A stretch of 64,000 nucleotides of DNA from Leguminivora glycinivorella (GCF_023078275.1 NC_062977.1:7771118-7835117), one strand, 5' to 3'. Positions 44,595 to 56,747 are shown, counted from the stretch's first letter. Notes: generated by a model from the letters alone, not told the origin. Translations and numbers: made by a program.

Positions 44595-44735
44595 CGAAAA
44601 GGAGTGTACAAGTTTCTAATGGGTTGGCAACGCGTATGTGACACTCCTTGAGTTGCAGGCGTCCATAGGTTACGGTGACCGCTTTCAATCAGGCGGACCG
44701 TATGCTTGTTTGTCACCGACGTAGTATTTTTTTTT
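44595..44735 (+). repeat. Dispersed repeat family C, 3' part
   Basis: AAAAGGAGTGTACAAGTTTC to AGGCGGACCGTATGCTTG; equals the right third of the 27786-28216 copy. It lies 60 bp before the exon-like segment at 44793. Confidence 0.7.
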
Positions 44736-44792
44736 TGGCAAATCTTTTACTCGCTACAGCCACAAATAAGACTAAGATATTTTTATTTTCAG

Positions 44793-44864
44793 GAACATGC
44801 TACAAATTCTAACGAATAAGTTACGCCTACGTGCAGCTCTAGGTCAAGAGTACGAGAAAAACCG
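44793..44864 (+). other. 72-bp exon-like segment (best host-exon candidate)
   Basis: ATTTTTATTTTCAG (pyrimidine-rich acceptor) precedes, and CCG|GTGAGTG (strong donor) follows. Between them one frame is fully open: one base completing a codon, then NMLQILTNKLRLRAALGQEY, EKN and the first two bases of another codon. The length is a multiple of three. The peptide is charged and helix-like, unlike the transposon proteins around it, and I cannot assign a family. Neighbouring family S and C repeats fit intronic DNA on the upstream side. The other two frames contain stops. It could still be a chance match. Confidence 0.4.
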
Positions 44865-45920
44865 GTGAGTGAATACAAATAAAAAATAATCCTACACAAA
44901 ATCCGACCCAGCTAATTTCTAACGGCGCCACACAATGAATTTCAGCTTACGAAATTCACGCGTGCAAGTAAGTAATAGATGCTCGCTATAATGTGTGTGG
45001 CTGAACGTCGACAGTCGATATTGACTTTGATAAACGAGCTAGTCAGTGTCGCCACAACCAGCCACGTCACCTACCTTTGGTGCATTGCGGTTCCCACTTC
45101 TTACCAGCCCTGCCCATGTTTACACTCCATCCTCGTAGGTTTTATGACTACTAACATAATATTACGTCCGACTAGAGTGCCTGTGGTAGTCCTTTATTTG
45201 TTTGATACAGTTTATTGAATGTAAGGAGAATGTTGTGAGCAACTTGTGATTTCACGTTCGCTACTGCGATGTTGTTTTGCTCGTTGTTTTCGTTCAGTAA
45301 CTATTACTTTATAAATTAAATTAATGTAGGTATTGATAAGAACTAATTTTTAATAATTGTTTTTAATGAGAAAAGTCTTTGTTCGTTGACATTTTGTATT
45401 CTTATCATGCGAGCAAATAATTAAAAAGTCGATTGATATCATTAATCGATGGTACCTACCTTCAATAACTTATTTTGATATAATTTTGATATCAACTGGC
45501 ACTAATCTGTATTTAAATAATGTTTCTTCTCTGTTAAAGTGCTACAGTTTCACTACGTCATCTTGTTTTCTTTATTTTATTGTTTCATTCGTATTTATTA
45601 CAGTAAATTTACACATACATACATTACACAATATTCGTCAGAAACTTAAAAATAACTATACAAAACTAAAATATAAGTAATTGAACTAACTTAAAAAAAA
45701 TTATAATAAATAAAAATATATTAATTGGTACTAAAAAGAAGGGAAAAAAAATCATAAAAAGAAAACCCCGTCTAGTGAGTGTTCATTCGTAGTTCATCAA
45801 AACCATTTACTTTTTTTTATTTAAATTATAGAAAGTAATATTAAATGTTTAGTTTACATACATAATTAAAGTAAAATTTGACGTTTGTATAAACGCAAAA
45901 AAAGAGGGATTGGTTCCATT
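44865..45920. other. Unique stretch downstream of the exon candidate
   Basis: No gene, RNA or repeat recognised. Confidence 0.35.
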
Positions 45921-45934
45921 TAGCCGGGTGCGCC

Positions 45935-46600
45935 AAAGTTCATATAAAATTGTTATATAGATTATTGGTAGTCCGAAAATGTTTCTCATACAATTTTACA
46001 TTATAACGATCATTATTTATAACAATTTTATGTTAATAACTATCGTAACTTCGAATGACATGTTCATAATGTCATTCATCATAAATACGTTTTATACTAA
46101 TGTTTATGTTTATATACTTATTGATCATAACGATTGCGAGTAATATAATTTATCGTTATATTATTGTTAACAGAACAGATATCACATGTGACAGTCCAGT
46201 TAGGTGCGACGACGAGCGTAGCGAGGAGGAGCGTGTTAGGTTGACCGTGAGCGAACCAGAAACGAATTTTTAATGTAAATTGTATATGTCACTGTAAAAG
46301 CTTCAAGCGCGCTTCTATAAATGGCACAAGTTTTTCATAGAACTTCCCCAAAACTTTTTAAATAATTTTATGATGAATGATTTTCTTAAACACAAAATTA
46401 TGAATGTTATTAAATATTTGTATAGAATTTATGATTAAAAATTTTCGACTAAATGATTATTATGAACAGTGATAGTAGTACTATTGATAATAATGAAACA
46501 AAATTATGATAAGTAAAATTATGAGAAATGATCATTCGGAGCACAAATCGGTATAAACAATAATTTTATAACAAATAATTTTATATGAGCCAATATGGAC
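45935..46600. repeat. AT-rich repeat with imperfect inverted ends (possible MITE)
   Basis: TCATATAAAATTGTTATA near the left and TATAACAAATAATTTTATAT near the right are loosely inverted, and ATAATTTTAT / ATAAAATTAT-type text is repeated throughout. A GC-rich block (GCGACGACGAGCGTAGCGAG, 46206-46260) sits in the middle. Boundaries are uncertain. Confidence 0.35.
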
Positions 46601-49600
46601 CCCATTTAGCCATGTCAAATATACTCATGTCAGAACCCCTGACTACTCATCCAGAAGACGCTTGTTACATAGGTACTTTCTACCAAAATATATTCTATTC
46701 GGCGAGCTTTCGTTATCGTTGCTTAACGGCAACAGAGACGACCACCGGAGGCTTTCAGCCAACTAACCGATATCATTTGCATAATATTGAAGCGTTCCAA
46801 TACGGTTCTGGGTTCATTAGCCTCATTGATCGGATTACGATATCAACCATATGTGTATCTATTTATACTATTGAAATTAGGTGCTTGCCGGTAAATTGTT
46901 TAAACTATGCAATTGGCTCACCGCAGTAGCTGATGCTCCACCATTTACTACATAATTATGAAACTCATGTGAACTTGGATATTATAAAAATAATAAAAAT
47001 ATTTTCAGCGAGTTACTTAAAAGTGAATTACCGCTTAACGTGTCTCGATCCATTTGCGATGATACATTTCCCAGAGCATCGACCCACTCTCAATCACACT
47101 ATTAATAATTTGACTTAATTTTATGTGCTCAAAAAGTGTTTTATAGTTATATTAATGACACATATAATTCTTTTGCGAACAATCCCCTAGCAAATGTCTG
47201 CCTATATTTGTCTTCATCACATAAATATATACCCTTTCTGGGACTTTTATTATCTTCTCTGCCAGATGGATCTCCGGTAAATTTATATCTAAATTAAAAT
47301 ACATAAACAAATAACTCAAGAAATAGCTTACCATCGTACCACCATACCAGACAAGAAATTATTATTCTGTACTAACGAATTCGAAGTTATATTTTGTAAG
47401 TTACCGTTTGCAGTTTTGAACATAGATCAGTGGCCACTAGAAGTCTGATGGCGATTGGCTTTTACTCGGTAAATAAACGCATGCTCCTGGCCGCATATTC
47501 TCATTGCTCATTCGACGTAGGCGAGTTAACATCTCAATCCCCACCATGGAAGTATGACCTTGTAATCGGTAACAAGTATGCGGAACTAAAGTGAGGGATG
47601 ACAGTGGATTAACGGAGCGCATGACTCATCATAACTCGTTCAGTTATTCGAATAAGATCTCTGCATAATATTGAATCGTCAGCGATACGGATCCTGTGCT
47701 CATTAACGTAATTGATCGGCTTTCCGCTGGTCCAGAATCAATCGCACGTCCCGTCATTGATTTGCATTAATTACTGAACACCGAATGTCACATACCGTCA
47801 ATGTACTCATAAAGTAAATGGTTTTGATGAACTACGCATTTGATTATCAATGAGAACGGCGATGTCTGCTATTACAATACAGCTATTGTAGTGTAAAGGC
47901 ATATCAAAATTTAATGCGTATAGTCGATACGACTTGACTGTCAGTCATAAAACAAAGCACACTGCCTGACATAGTTACCAAATAAATACAATATTTGATT
48001 ATCAGTTGTTTAATCTCTTAATCCAATAAATCTAAAACAACTATCGATTGTTTAATGCCTAATATAATTATATATATGTTAAAATAACAACCTTAGTAAT
48101 TCAAGCGGTAAACAAGTAAGAAAATGTCATCATCAATATCGCGTGCGTTACGTTAAAACATGTAGTGAACCTAATACCTTCCGTCGCGAAACAAACAAGG
48201 CAAACAACAATGAGGCTCCGTTTCAAAACATACAACTTTGACATCTGCCAAACCAGAACAAACACAATCCAGCGGAAGGCGGTGGTACACACCCGGTTTA
48301 AATCAAATAACTGTATTGCTTTTAGCTTTGTAAAGCTTCAAGTGCAATAGCGTCAGTGGCGGATGTTCCCCCGTCTCTAGTCTGTAGTCTATGATATTGC
48401 TCTCCGCCCTTTACGTGTAGCTGGGGGTCTGAAGACGGCAGGCGCGAGCACGCACGGCCCGTGCCGCTCACCGCTCGCTCCCGAGATATCGCGAGCGTGA
48501 CGCTCGACTTAACTGCTCCAGTTTATCCCTTTAATTGCCTTTTTTCTGGAGAGCCGAGAGCCGGTTCAAGCGCGCCCGCCATATCTCCTCACGTCGTAAT
48601 TACGGAGACGTCTTATGATAAATCTGCCGTAATTTGCATGAGATAGCATACGCTCTCAACTTTCACGCGGTTCTTCCTACTCTTGTCGTTTATTACATTA
48701 AGGAACGTTTCCAAGAATGAGAATGAGCTATTTAACTACTAACTAGATAGCGTTAACTACGTTTTGCGGTTTTAGTGCTGGTTGAAGATTTTTCTTGAAC
48801 AATCTGTGACATAACTGGGGTGAACGAAATTTTGAGTTGAAAATGGTAATGTTATGCAAAGTTTTTTGTTGTGTTAAACTGTTTATTAATGAGAACAAAG
48901 TTTAATACTATTTAAGTATATACCTAAACTAAATAATAAAATTTTTAGAGTTATATTTTGCACCTGTCTGTTGAAGTTTTGCACATTTCTGTGAGCCAAT
49001 TTCGCATGTGTTTCCAAGAGCAAAAATTTTATTAGCGCACTGTGCAGTGCCTTCATACAATTTCCGAGGAAATAAGACGGTAAGAGGCAAACAAAACAGA
49101 CGGCACAATCTCCGTGTTGCAACGTAGCGGTCGAGCCGACACCCCAAGGCTCTTCGGCAATCTCGACATTTTTTCGCAGTTGGTTGGTGAGCGGTGAAAA
49201 TTGTGGAGTCAGCGCTGCCTGCCTTCGTCCGCCTACCGCGCCGCGCGGCCGCCGCACGCTGCGGACTGCGACGGCTATTTGTCGAACGATGCGCCAAAAC
49301 ATCGCATCGCAATCGCAGGGAAAATTATTCCTCGCCAGATTGCAACTTTTTGAAGGTGAATTTACTTTGCAGGTTGGAGTTTTATGCTCCGCGGATTGGG
49401 AATTGAGATTGTCTTATCTTCTTGGCAACCGTTTCAATGCCATTTCACGTTTCGATAATGCGGATGGGCGAGTAAAAATAAAATGCCAACAATATTATTT
49501 TGTTCCTTTTATTTTTACATATATACTTATTTTATATCTTTGATAGCATTTTTAAAAGCGTTACGAACCGTTTAACGTCAAACACGAATTTGCATCACAC

Positions 49601-51830
49601 ACAAAACTTTTTCCAATTTTCTCTCAACATTTTAAACGTAGTAAAAACCGTCACACGAAGCTGGGAGTAAAACCTCTGGTCGATAAACTTATCTTATTAC
49701 AGTGGAGTGTTCAATGATCGTTCGAGCGGACGGGCGGGCTCTTACGATGACACGTCATTAGTACCGCTTAGCTTCTGGCCCGGGACGTACTAGGCAAATA
49801 AAGTGGAGGAATAAGACTGCTAGAATATTACCTGACTACTATTTTCATTATAAAATTTTAAATTTCATAATAAAACTTTTTTATAATTATTCATTTGTAT
49901 TGTATTTTCCTGTATATGTTGATAAGGATAAAAATATGAGAAGACGGTGTAAGTTGAATAATAATATTAAGTACTTAGTTTCGCACTTTTACTTCTATAA
50001 TTGAAGGTTTATGTTTTCATTGCTACTTCTTTGATTTTTACCTATGTAGTGTCACTTTCCATTGATACACGAACTGACAGATTTCATTGCTTCAAAGGAA
50101 TTAACAAAATCAATAAAAAAGAAAAACGTTGAATCATAAAAATACCTCTATTATAAATGCATTAAATCTCGTTACTACTTATAGGTATATGTGCACATTA
50201 GTCTTTGTTATTTACTGTTCATGTAAACGTTTTTTAGAATAAATTACATTTTTTTTTCAAAAGTTTAAAACCGGCAAAAATTAGTACCTATAAATTACCT
50301 TATGTATATATTCGGTAAAAGGAGTTCCTATACTTAAGAGGTAGTCGTGAGCGGTTCGCTGATGAGCCTGTAACTGAGGAGAAGCTACCCATCATCTACG
50401 ATGACACCCTATTAACTCAACGGACTGGGCTTGCTAACTTACTTTGCTAATATGTTTTGAGACGTACACCTCGTTACTGGCTGTAGGCATGTTTAAGTCG
50501 GTAGATTTATGTGGAACGGACATAATGTCTCGCCTGTAAACTGAGAGGCTGTGTTATAGAGTTATTTATTCACTGACGCGTGTCCCTCAGTTTAATGCGT
50601 AGGTACATACGTCGGGAGTAAATTATTAAGGATCTTCAAAATAAGCTGAATTAATTCGTTAAGTACTTTGCGAATATGTAGTGTGTGTTGTGTATGCAAT
50701 GTCAATTTTAAATTCAATTAAAAATCATTAATGGCCCAAAATGTTTGTTATGTATTAAGGGTCCATCGTAAATAATAATGTTGAATAAAAATGTTTAAGT
50801 GGCTTTGTCCCTTTCACATTTCGTCCTCGTCACTGGTGGCCAATTTAAGTATTAATAAGACGACAAAACGTGACCCGGGCACCGGCCGCCATCTATCAGG
50901 GCCACCCGTCAAGTGGCGGGCGAGCGATTAAAAAAGTGTACCTAACCGATGTACCTAGCTGCAGATAGGGAAAGGTATTTCGGGCACAGCCCGGCGGTAA
51001 ATGTTTTAGACAAGGGTGAGATTAAATATTAAATTCGCGGTTAGGAATTTTGGGTTGAAAAGTAACGGCGTTGAGCATGCGCAAACCCCTGTGATCCCCG
51101 GTCGTTTCAAAATCCAGTTACCATCGCTACATCCGGCCTAAAAACAAAAATATGCACCGTAAATGTTTACAACTTTGCTCTTTATCATGTCTATGCTCCT
51201 CGATTCACAGTTAAGTAAAAGAGAAATAACTCAAAATGAATAACAGATAGGTACCTACATAATTTTTTTTACCATGAATGGACTTTTTTTACCATAAGAC
51301 GTGGCCTACGCTGGAGACAACTCACCCAAAGGGTTCACCCTTGATTCTAAAGTTGGGAAATATAAACATCTGCAACTTTTTGAGATATTTCACTCTTATT
51401 CAGTTACTTAATGGACAAAGTCATGTTAAAAGGCAAAGCTGTAAATTTTCACGTATTTTTTAACATATTTTAGAACGGCCAGTAAACCGTAATTTGGGAA
51501 ATGCTCATATGTTAACGAATTCAGTAGTTGGGTGAATTTTGAGCGCAAATAACCCAAACATGGGCCCCGAAGTTGGTAAGGCACGTCGTGTGCCAACGCG
51601 ATAACGTAACTAATGATTGATATACTCTTACGTCTCTGTTCAAACTAATGACAGGGCGAAGGGTGTTGACTTTCAAGTTATTAATTAATACAGCTATTAT
51701 TTAGACAGAAATGATTACTTACACATTCGCTCCAGTTTGGCATTGACGGGACTAAAAATTTGGATGTCAATGACATGGCTTATTAGATTAATGTACTTAT
51801 GTGTTTGGTAACTCTATCAAATAATAATCC
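46601..51830. other. Long unique region with two GC-rich patches
   Basis: Patches at about 48400-48600 (GCGAGCACGCACGGCCCGTG) and 49120-49310 (CGCGCGGCCGCCGCACGCTG) stand out from the AT-rich background. Frames over them on both strands reach 119-138 codons but have no recognised motif and overlap each other, so they look like composition effects. The patches could be promoter or first-exon DNA; nothing proves it. No repeat is recognised elsewhere. Confidence 0.4.
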
Positions 51831-51901
51831 AAGATATCTTTTTTCCCCATTGCTAATTAATTAGGGTTGATTTTTTTAGGTAAAAAATAATCCTTTTTTT
51901 T

Positions 51902-51989
51902 TAATTAAAGGAAAAATGGAAAAATTCACTACCTCCGGCAGGAGGCGGCTGCCGGAGGTGTGATTTTTTTCCATTTTTCCATTAATTTA
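51902..51989. repeat. Strong GC-tipped hairpin
   Basis: TAATTAAAGGAAAAATGG then CACTACCTCCGGCAG, a 7-base loop GAGGCGG, then CTGCCGGAGGTGTG and CCATTTTTCCATTAATTTA. The roughly 40-bp arms have a few mismatches. It may be a MITE or, if transcribed, a small-RNA-type hairpin. Confidence 0.7.
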
Positions 51990-52063
51990 AAAATATGTAA
52001 TATCGCTCGCAGACTGCATGATAAAAAACAAGTCTATTTTTTTTTCAATTTAATTTTTAACTG

Positions 52064-52113
52064 TCTCATACAACATGTAAGGTACTTGTAAGTACCTTAC
52101 ATGTTGTATGAGA
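52064..52113. repeat. Perfect 24-bp-arm palindrome
   Basis: TCTCATACAACATGTAAGG and TACTT, spacer GT, then the exact complement AAGTACCTTACATG and onwards to ATGAGA. There are no mismatches in 24 bp. It lies 75 bp beyond the hairpin at 51902-51989. Confidence 0.85.
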
Positions 52114-52465
52114 AATCTTAGCAAGGTAAAAAAGGGGACATTTTTCCCCAATTACAATCAAAAGAGCTCAAGATTCTGAGTAATAAAAAGAGTATGAAAG
52201 TTGCCAAAAATTACAAAATAAATATCGACAATAATATAGACATCTTGCATTATAATTTACGTGCCTAATCCACGATTTCAAATATAAGTCTAGTTCTGCT
52301 CGAAAGTATTCAAACGACAGAAAACTCCGTGGAAACGTAATCCTGGCTTAAGTAGATGCGCGTTAATTAAAAGTTGCTGAAATATCACGCACGGAATAGG
52401 ACTCAATCTACATAGGAGGGATTAGAAATGTCGCGTAGGTATGCAAGATATGTTTTAGCCGATTT

Positions 52466-54340
52466 TCAACATAATTGAGACATGATGAGATAAGTAGGGC
52501 CATGATAGTACACATTTTAGATAGTATTGTTCCAATTATCACTCACATTGTAAATTTCTCTATGTTTTCGGGTGTCTTTCCGTCGGCATGGCGCAAGGCC
52601 TTTGTTATCCCCCTCCCAAAAACGTCTACTCCTACTCTTCTTAAGGAATTCCGTCCTATTTCCATACTTCCGTTCCTTTCGAAGGTCCTCGAGGCTGTGG
52701 TACATAAACAGTTATCCGCCCATATTTTTTCCAAACATCTCCTCTCACCGTTACAGTCAGGTTTTCGTCCCGGTCATAGTACCACAACCGCGCTATTAAA
52801 AGTAGTTGAAGATGTTCGGTTTGGCATGGAATCTTCACTTGTTACTATCATGGTCCTAATTGACTTTACGAACGCATTTAACGCAGTAAATCATGAACTC
52901 CTCCTTGCTGCCCTTAGTCGCTTAAATGTCTCGTTGTCAGTAGCGGATTGGTTTGCATCCTACCTGCAGGGGCGTAGCCAGGCTGTCCGAGCTGACCGGT
53001 CGCTCTCCGACTGGTGTGACCTTACTACGGGCGTCCCTCAGGGCGGTATACTCTCTCCTCTTTTGTTTTCCGTTTTTATTAACATGATTACTTCCAAACT
53101 TAAGTGTTCATACCATTTATATGCCGATGACCTACAACTATACACACAAACGCGGCTTGATGATGCCGACGAGGCTATCGCGAAATTGAATGAGGATCTC
53201 AATCGCATCTCATCTTGGTCTAAAGACTTCGGAATAGCTGTGAATCCTTCCAAGTGTCAGGCTATCATCATCGGGAACCCGCGACTGGTCTTAAATACCA
53301 ATTTTGAGCTCGTTGCACCGATTCTCTACGAAGACAGTGTAATTCCATTTTCGACTAAGGCTAAAAATCTGGGGTTGATATTTGACTGTGGCCTGACTTG
53401 GGAGCCCCAAGTGTCTGATATGTGTCGAAGAATCACGTACACCTTGCGATCACTGTATAGGTTTAAGAATTTTCTGCCTGTGTCAACTAAAATTCTCCTT
53501 ATTCAAGCTCTCGTTTTACCCATCTTTGACTACTGTGATGTGTGCTGTACGAATGTGTCGCAAGGTCTTCTGGACAAGCTGGACCGTGCTCTGAACAATT
53601 GCATTAGGTTCATTTTCGGCCTGCGCAAGTACGACCATGTGTCCGCCTTTCGCCGACAACTCAACTGGCTCCGCATTCGTGAGCGCAGAAGTCTTAGGTC
53701 CTTATGCACACTGTTCTCCATTTTATACGACCCAGCGGCACCCGATTACTTGCGGTCTAAATTCAAATTTGTTACTGCTCGGCCAGGTGGCGAACTTCGC
53801 ACTGCTCGTAAGCTTGTTCTAGCTGTCCCACATCATCGTTCCAATGCCATGTCCAATTCTTTCACAGTGCAAGCCGTACGCCTCTGGAATGATTTGCCTC
53901 TTGACATACGACAGGCCGAAACTAAATTTACATTCAAGCGCAAGCTGCGAAAACATTTTGAGAAGTATCAAGACTAAGTATATTTAGAGCAGGTATATAT
54001 ATATATATTTAAATGTATATGTATGTATATATGTTATATTTATGTAAATCTATAATATGTAATTTATATGTATTTATTATTAATATATGTATTTATTATA
54101 GTTATTAGTGTCTTAAATAGGTAAATATATTTACATAAGTCCCTATTTTTTTTTTCTATAACGTAGTCCAATAAAATCAAGTCTTTAGTGTTCTTTACAT
54201 ATCCCGCACCTTTTTTTGGTCTTCTCTGTTTGGCCTAAAGGTTGACTGGTAGAGAATGCCATGTAGCATTAAGTTCGCCTTTTGTAACTGTATATTTTTA
54301 CTGTGCAATAAAGTTTAAATAAAAAATAAATAAATAATTA
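52466..54340 (+). mobile_element. 5'-truncated CR1-like LINE
   Basis: An RT frame starting without its endonuclease, then a 3' UTR of about 340 bp, including an AT dinucleotide-rich stretch at 53990-54070, and an AATAAATAAATAA-type tail near 54320-54340. Upstream sequence shows no LINE coding, so truncation is at about 52466. The RT frame is intact, suggesting a recent insertion. Confidence 0.8.
52502..53977 (+). CDS. Reverse transcriptase of CR1-like LINE (N-terminally truncated)
   Basis: A single open frame, entering at about 52475 and with its first ATG at 52502, running to a TAA at 53975-53977. RT blocks in order: WRKAFVIPLPKTS, FRPISILPFLSKVLE, QSGFRPGHSTTTALL, IDFTNAFNAVNHELL (catalytic D), SYLQGRSQAV, GVPQGGILSPLLFSVF, YHLYADDLQLY (catalytic YADD, about 53119-53130), NPSKCQAIIIG, then the thumb and C-terminal region ending KRKLRKHFEKYQD. 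All catalytic residues are present. The endonuclease is absent, so the copy cannot move by itself, and no promoter is visible. Close in type to ORF2 of the 30.5 kb element (similar order and spacing) but clearly a different subfamily. Confidence 0.85.
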   Translation: MIVHILDSIVPIITHIVNFSMFSGVFPSAWRKAFVIPLPKTSTPTLLKEFRPISILPFLSKVLEAVVHKQLSAHIFSKHLLSPLQSGFRPGHSTTTALLKVVEDVRFGMESSLVTIMVLIDFTNAFNAVNHELLLAALSRLNVSLSVADWFASYLQGRSQAVRADRSLSDWCDLTTGVPQGGILSPLLFSVFINMITSKLKCSYHLYADDLQLYTQTRLDDADEAIAKLNEDLNRISSWSKDFGIAVNPSKCQAIIIGNPRLVLNTNFELVAPILYEDSVIPFSTKAKNLGLIFDCGLTWEPQVSDMCRRITYTLRSLYRFKNFLPVSTKILLIQALVLPIFDYCDVCCTNVSQGLLDKLDRALNNCIRFIFGLRKYDHVSAFRRQLNWLRIRERRSLRSLCTLFSILYDPAAPDYLRSKFKFVTARPGGELRTARKLVLAVPHHRSNAMSNSFTVQAVRLWNDLPLDIRQAETKFTFKRKLRKHFEKYQD

Positions 54341-54378
54341 TATTCGTATTTTATTATTTAAAAAATCACTAAATAATA

Positions 54379-54604
54379 TACAGAGTGTAACAAAAATGGT
54401 GGTGATCCGTTTAAGGGCGTACTCAGTATCGTATTCTTATCAGGAAAAAGTAGAAGAAAATTTTTTTTTCGCTAAAAAAATTTTTACTTTTGTATGAGCC
54501 GGGCCGCGCGAATCGGTCGAGTCTCCATACAAAGATAAAAAATTTTTTTGCGAAAAAAAATTTTTATCCTACTTTTTCCTGATGAGAATACGATACACCC
54601 TGTA
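54379..54604. mobile_element. Palindromic MITE with TACAGAGTG/CACCCTGTA tips
   Basis: Arms CGTATTCTTATCAGGAAAAAG and its mirror CTTTTTCCTGATGAGAATACG-like text, with A/T runs inside and TA at both tips, 226 bp. GCCGGGCCGCGCGAATCGG forms the GC-rich centre. It sits 39 bp after the LINE tail. Non-coding. Confidence 0.7.
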
Positions 54605-55896
54605 TTATTTATGACCAAAATGTGATTGCTTGGAACACTGCAAAGTTGATTGTTGTTATACGATATACTTATGTTTTGATAATGTATGTAACTATCAACA
54701 CTGATTTTCATTAAGCTTCATCATATCGATTTTATTTTTCCTGTAATATTTATTATAATTTGGAGGTGGAAGAAGCGGTATTTTTTTATCTTTTTCTTTA
54801 AATAACATTTTTTTTCCAAAAAAAAAAAATTAAAATCAATAAGTCATATTAATAAATTATATTATAAATATTGAAATTATAGATGAAACCGTCCTTATTG
54901 TATTAAAACCATCATAATTATGGTTTACCTCTTGTTATAGTGTGATATGAGTTTTTGTTCATTTTGTTCGCACTTATCCATTACACACAGATAACAATAA
55001 CTCTCTTGATAAATATAAAATTAATTAATTCTACCAAATTTTAATGTTGTGTCACAGTTTAATAAAGAGTACTGTCGTACAGTTGAGTATGGCCACTCCC
55101 ATTCCCCGCTGAAAGTGCCGGCCACCCCCTCTCGATTACCTCACAGTTACCGCCTGTCAAAAACGCGACCAATCGACCTGTCATATCTCACTCATACAAG
55201 CTTAGTACGCGTTCACCTACACGACCTTAAAATGTGTGCTAGGAACGCGCCTCTTTCATATATTTGATCGCCGGTGTCCGAGGTGTGGTTGTGTAGTGAA
55301 AGTCGTATATGTATCAATAAACAAAAGTCGAAAACAAAACTTATCTAAATGTCAATAATGCAACGAAAAATGATGTAATTAAGTATAGTCGTACAATAGG
55401 CAAGTTTTGTGTGGCGTTTTCTATGAACGATTAAATCTGAATCCCCCTGATATGGGTACAATTACATAGTATAAACTACGGCATAGGCACACGGAAGTAA
55501 TAAAACGCAACTTTTTGTGTTTATTTTGACAAGGGAAACTTACAAAATTATATACAGTTCCGTCACAAAGGGGTGCGAGTAAAAACCTTATACGACGTTG
55601 AAAGTATTAAAGTAATAGGTTGACAAGAAGTATGTTAGGAATTCATAAAATATACGAGAGAAAGCCAAGTTATGAGAAGGTCTCAACATGATTAAATGCA
55701 ATTTCTTTACAAAGTATGCTCCTTGCTCCGTACAGGAACTTTTGCTTTCAGCGGGTTGTGTCGAAGAAGCGATTGTTTAAGTATTAAACAGCATGTTTGG
55801 GCGTGTAAATGTGTAGAATTATTTCAGGGGCGTTTTTTTGCATAAAATGTGGAGATGTAGATGTGTTGGTATTTCAGCGGTGTAATAATTAAACAA
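54605..55896. other. AT-rich stretch with one conserved-looking GC block
   Basis: No gene recognised. The block at about 55090-55290 (CCATTCCCCGCTGAAAGTGC ... GTGTCCGAGGTGTGG) is GC-richer and resembles a dispersed lepidopteran repeat fragment, but no second copy is present in the window. Confidence 0.3.
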
Positions 55897-56390
55897 AAAC
55901 TGGCCAAGAGCGTGTCGGGCCACGCTCAGTGTAGGGTTCCGTAGTTTTCCGTATTTTTCTCAAAAACTACTTAACCTATCAAGTTCAAAACAATTTTCCT
56001 AGAAAGTCTTTATAAAGTTCTACTTTTGTGATTTTTTTTTCCTTTAAGAGTGATTATTTCCGAGAATATAAATATTATCAAAAAACGATCTTAATAAACC
56101 CCTATTCATTTTTAAATACCTATCCAACAATATATCACACGTTGGGGTTGGAATGAAAAAAAAAAAATCTGCCCCCACTTTACATGTAGGGGGGGTACCC
56201 TAATAAAACATTTTTTTCTATTTTTTATTTTTGCACTTTGTTGGCGTGATTCATATACATATTGGTACCAAATTTCAGCTTTCTAGTGCTTACGGTTACT
56301 GAGATTATCCGCGGACGGACGGACGGACGGACGGACGGACAGACAGACATGGCGAAACTATAAGGGTTCCTAGTTGACTACGGAACATCT
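55897..56390 (+). repeat. Dispersed repeat family A, second copy
   Basis: CTGGCCAAGAGCGTGTCGGG, AGGGTTCCGTAG at the start and CTACGGAAC at the end, the CACACGTTGGGGTTGGAATG landmark, and a (GGAC)n tract at 56312-56345. Compared with the 28225 copy it has an insertion of about 30 bp near 56040-56080 and loses the final CCT of the mirrored end. Confidence 0.75.
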
Positions 56391-56540
56391 TGTTCGACTA
56401 TCTCATATTTTATATGCTAAAATATATAGGATAGGTGGAATTCTGTGGTACAGTTAATGTTTCACCTATTTGTGTCCTCATGTTGTACTTTTAGTAGAAA
56501 ATTAAGTACTTAGTGCCTGGCAAAGAAAGTAGATTCTATA

Positions 56541-56747
56541 TCAGTCCTTTTCAAAGTTTACTTTACAAGCCATAACCCAATAAATCCTATCAAGATACTC
56601 TTTATTTATTACCATTGCGGAGAATTCACAGTTGCAAATGATATGCAGCGCTGGTAGCTTCACTCTGCGGTGGCGGGACTTATGCCCCGCTGGCCGGTAG
56701 TTATGAGTCCCGCCTAGCCCGTAAGTCACTCGCCGCATCTGTCCCAT
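56541..56747 (-). CDS. Short unrecognised ORF, copy 1 of a tandem pair
   Basis: A 68-codon frame starting MGQMRRVTYGLGGTHNYRPA, continuing GHKSRHRRVKLPALHIICNC and ending in KVNFEKD. I do not recognise it. It is basic and Cys-poor, and a TGA lies directly before the ATG, so an N-terminal extension would need splicing. The duplicate at 56876-57058 differs inside the shared frame by three bases, all third-position and silent (R, V and C codons). A 9-bp stem GGCGGGACT/AGTCCCGCC lies within the frame, so a structured RNA is an alternative. Function unknown; it could be a fragment of an unknown element protein or an exon of a repeated gene. Confidence 0.35.
   Translation of the reverse strand: MGQMRRVTYGLGGTHNYRPAGHKSRHRRVKLPALHIICNCEFSAMVINKEYLDRIYWVMACKVNFEKD

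Noticed and set aside
46585..46929. 114-codon frame as a gene
   Set aside because: No motif, no supporting context and next to AT-rich repeat; length is within chance for the window.
48886..49543. Overlapping frames of 119-138 codons on both strands
   Set aside because: They occur in all frames across a GC-rich patch and share no recognisable motif, so they reflect composition.
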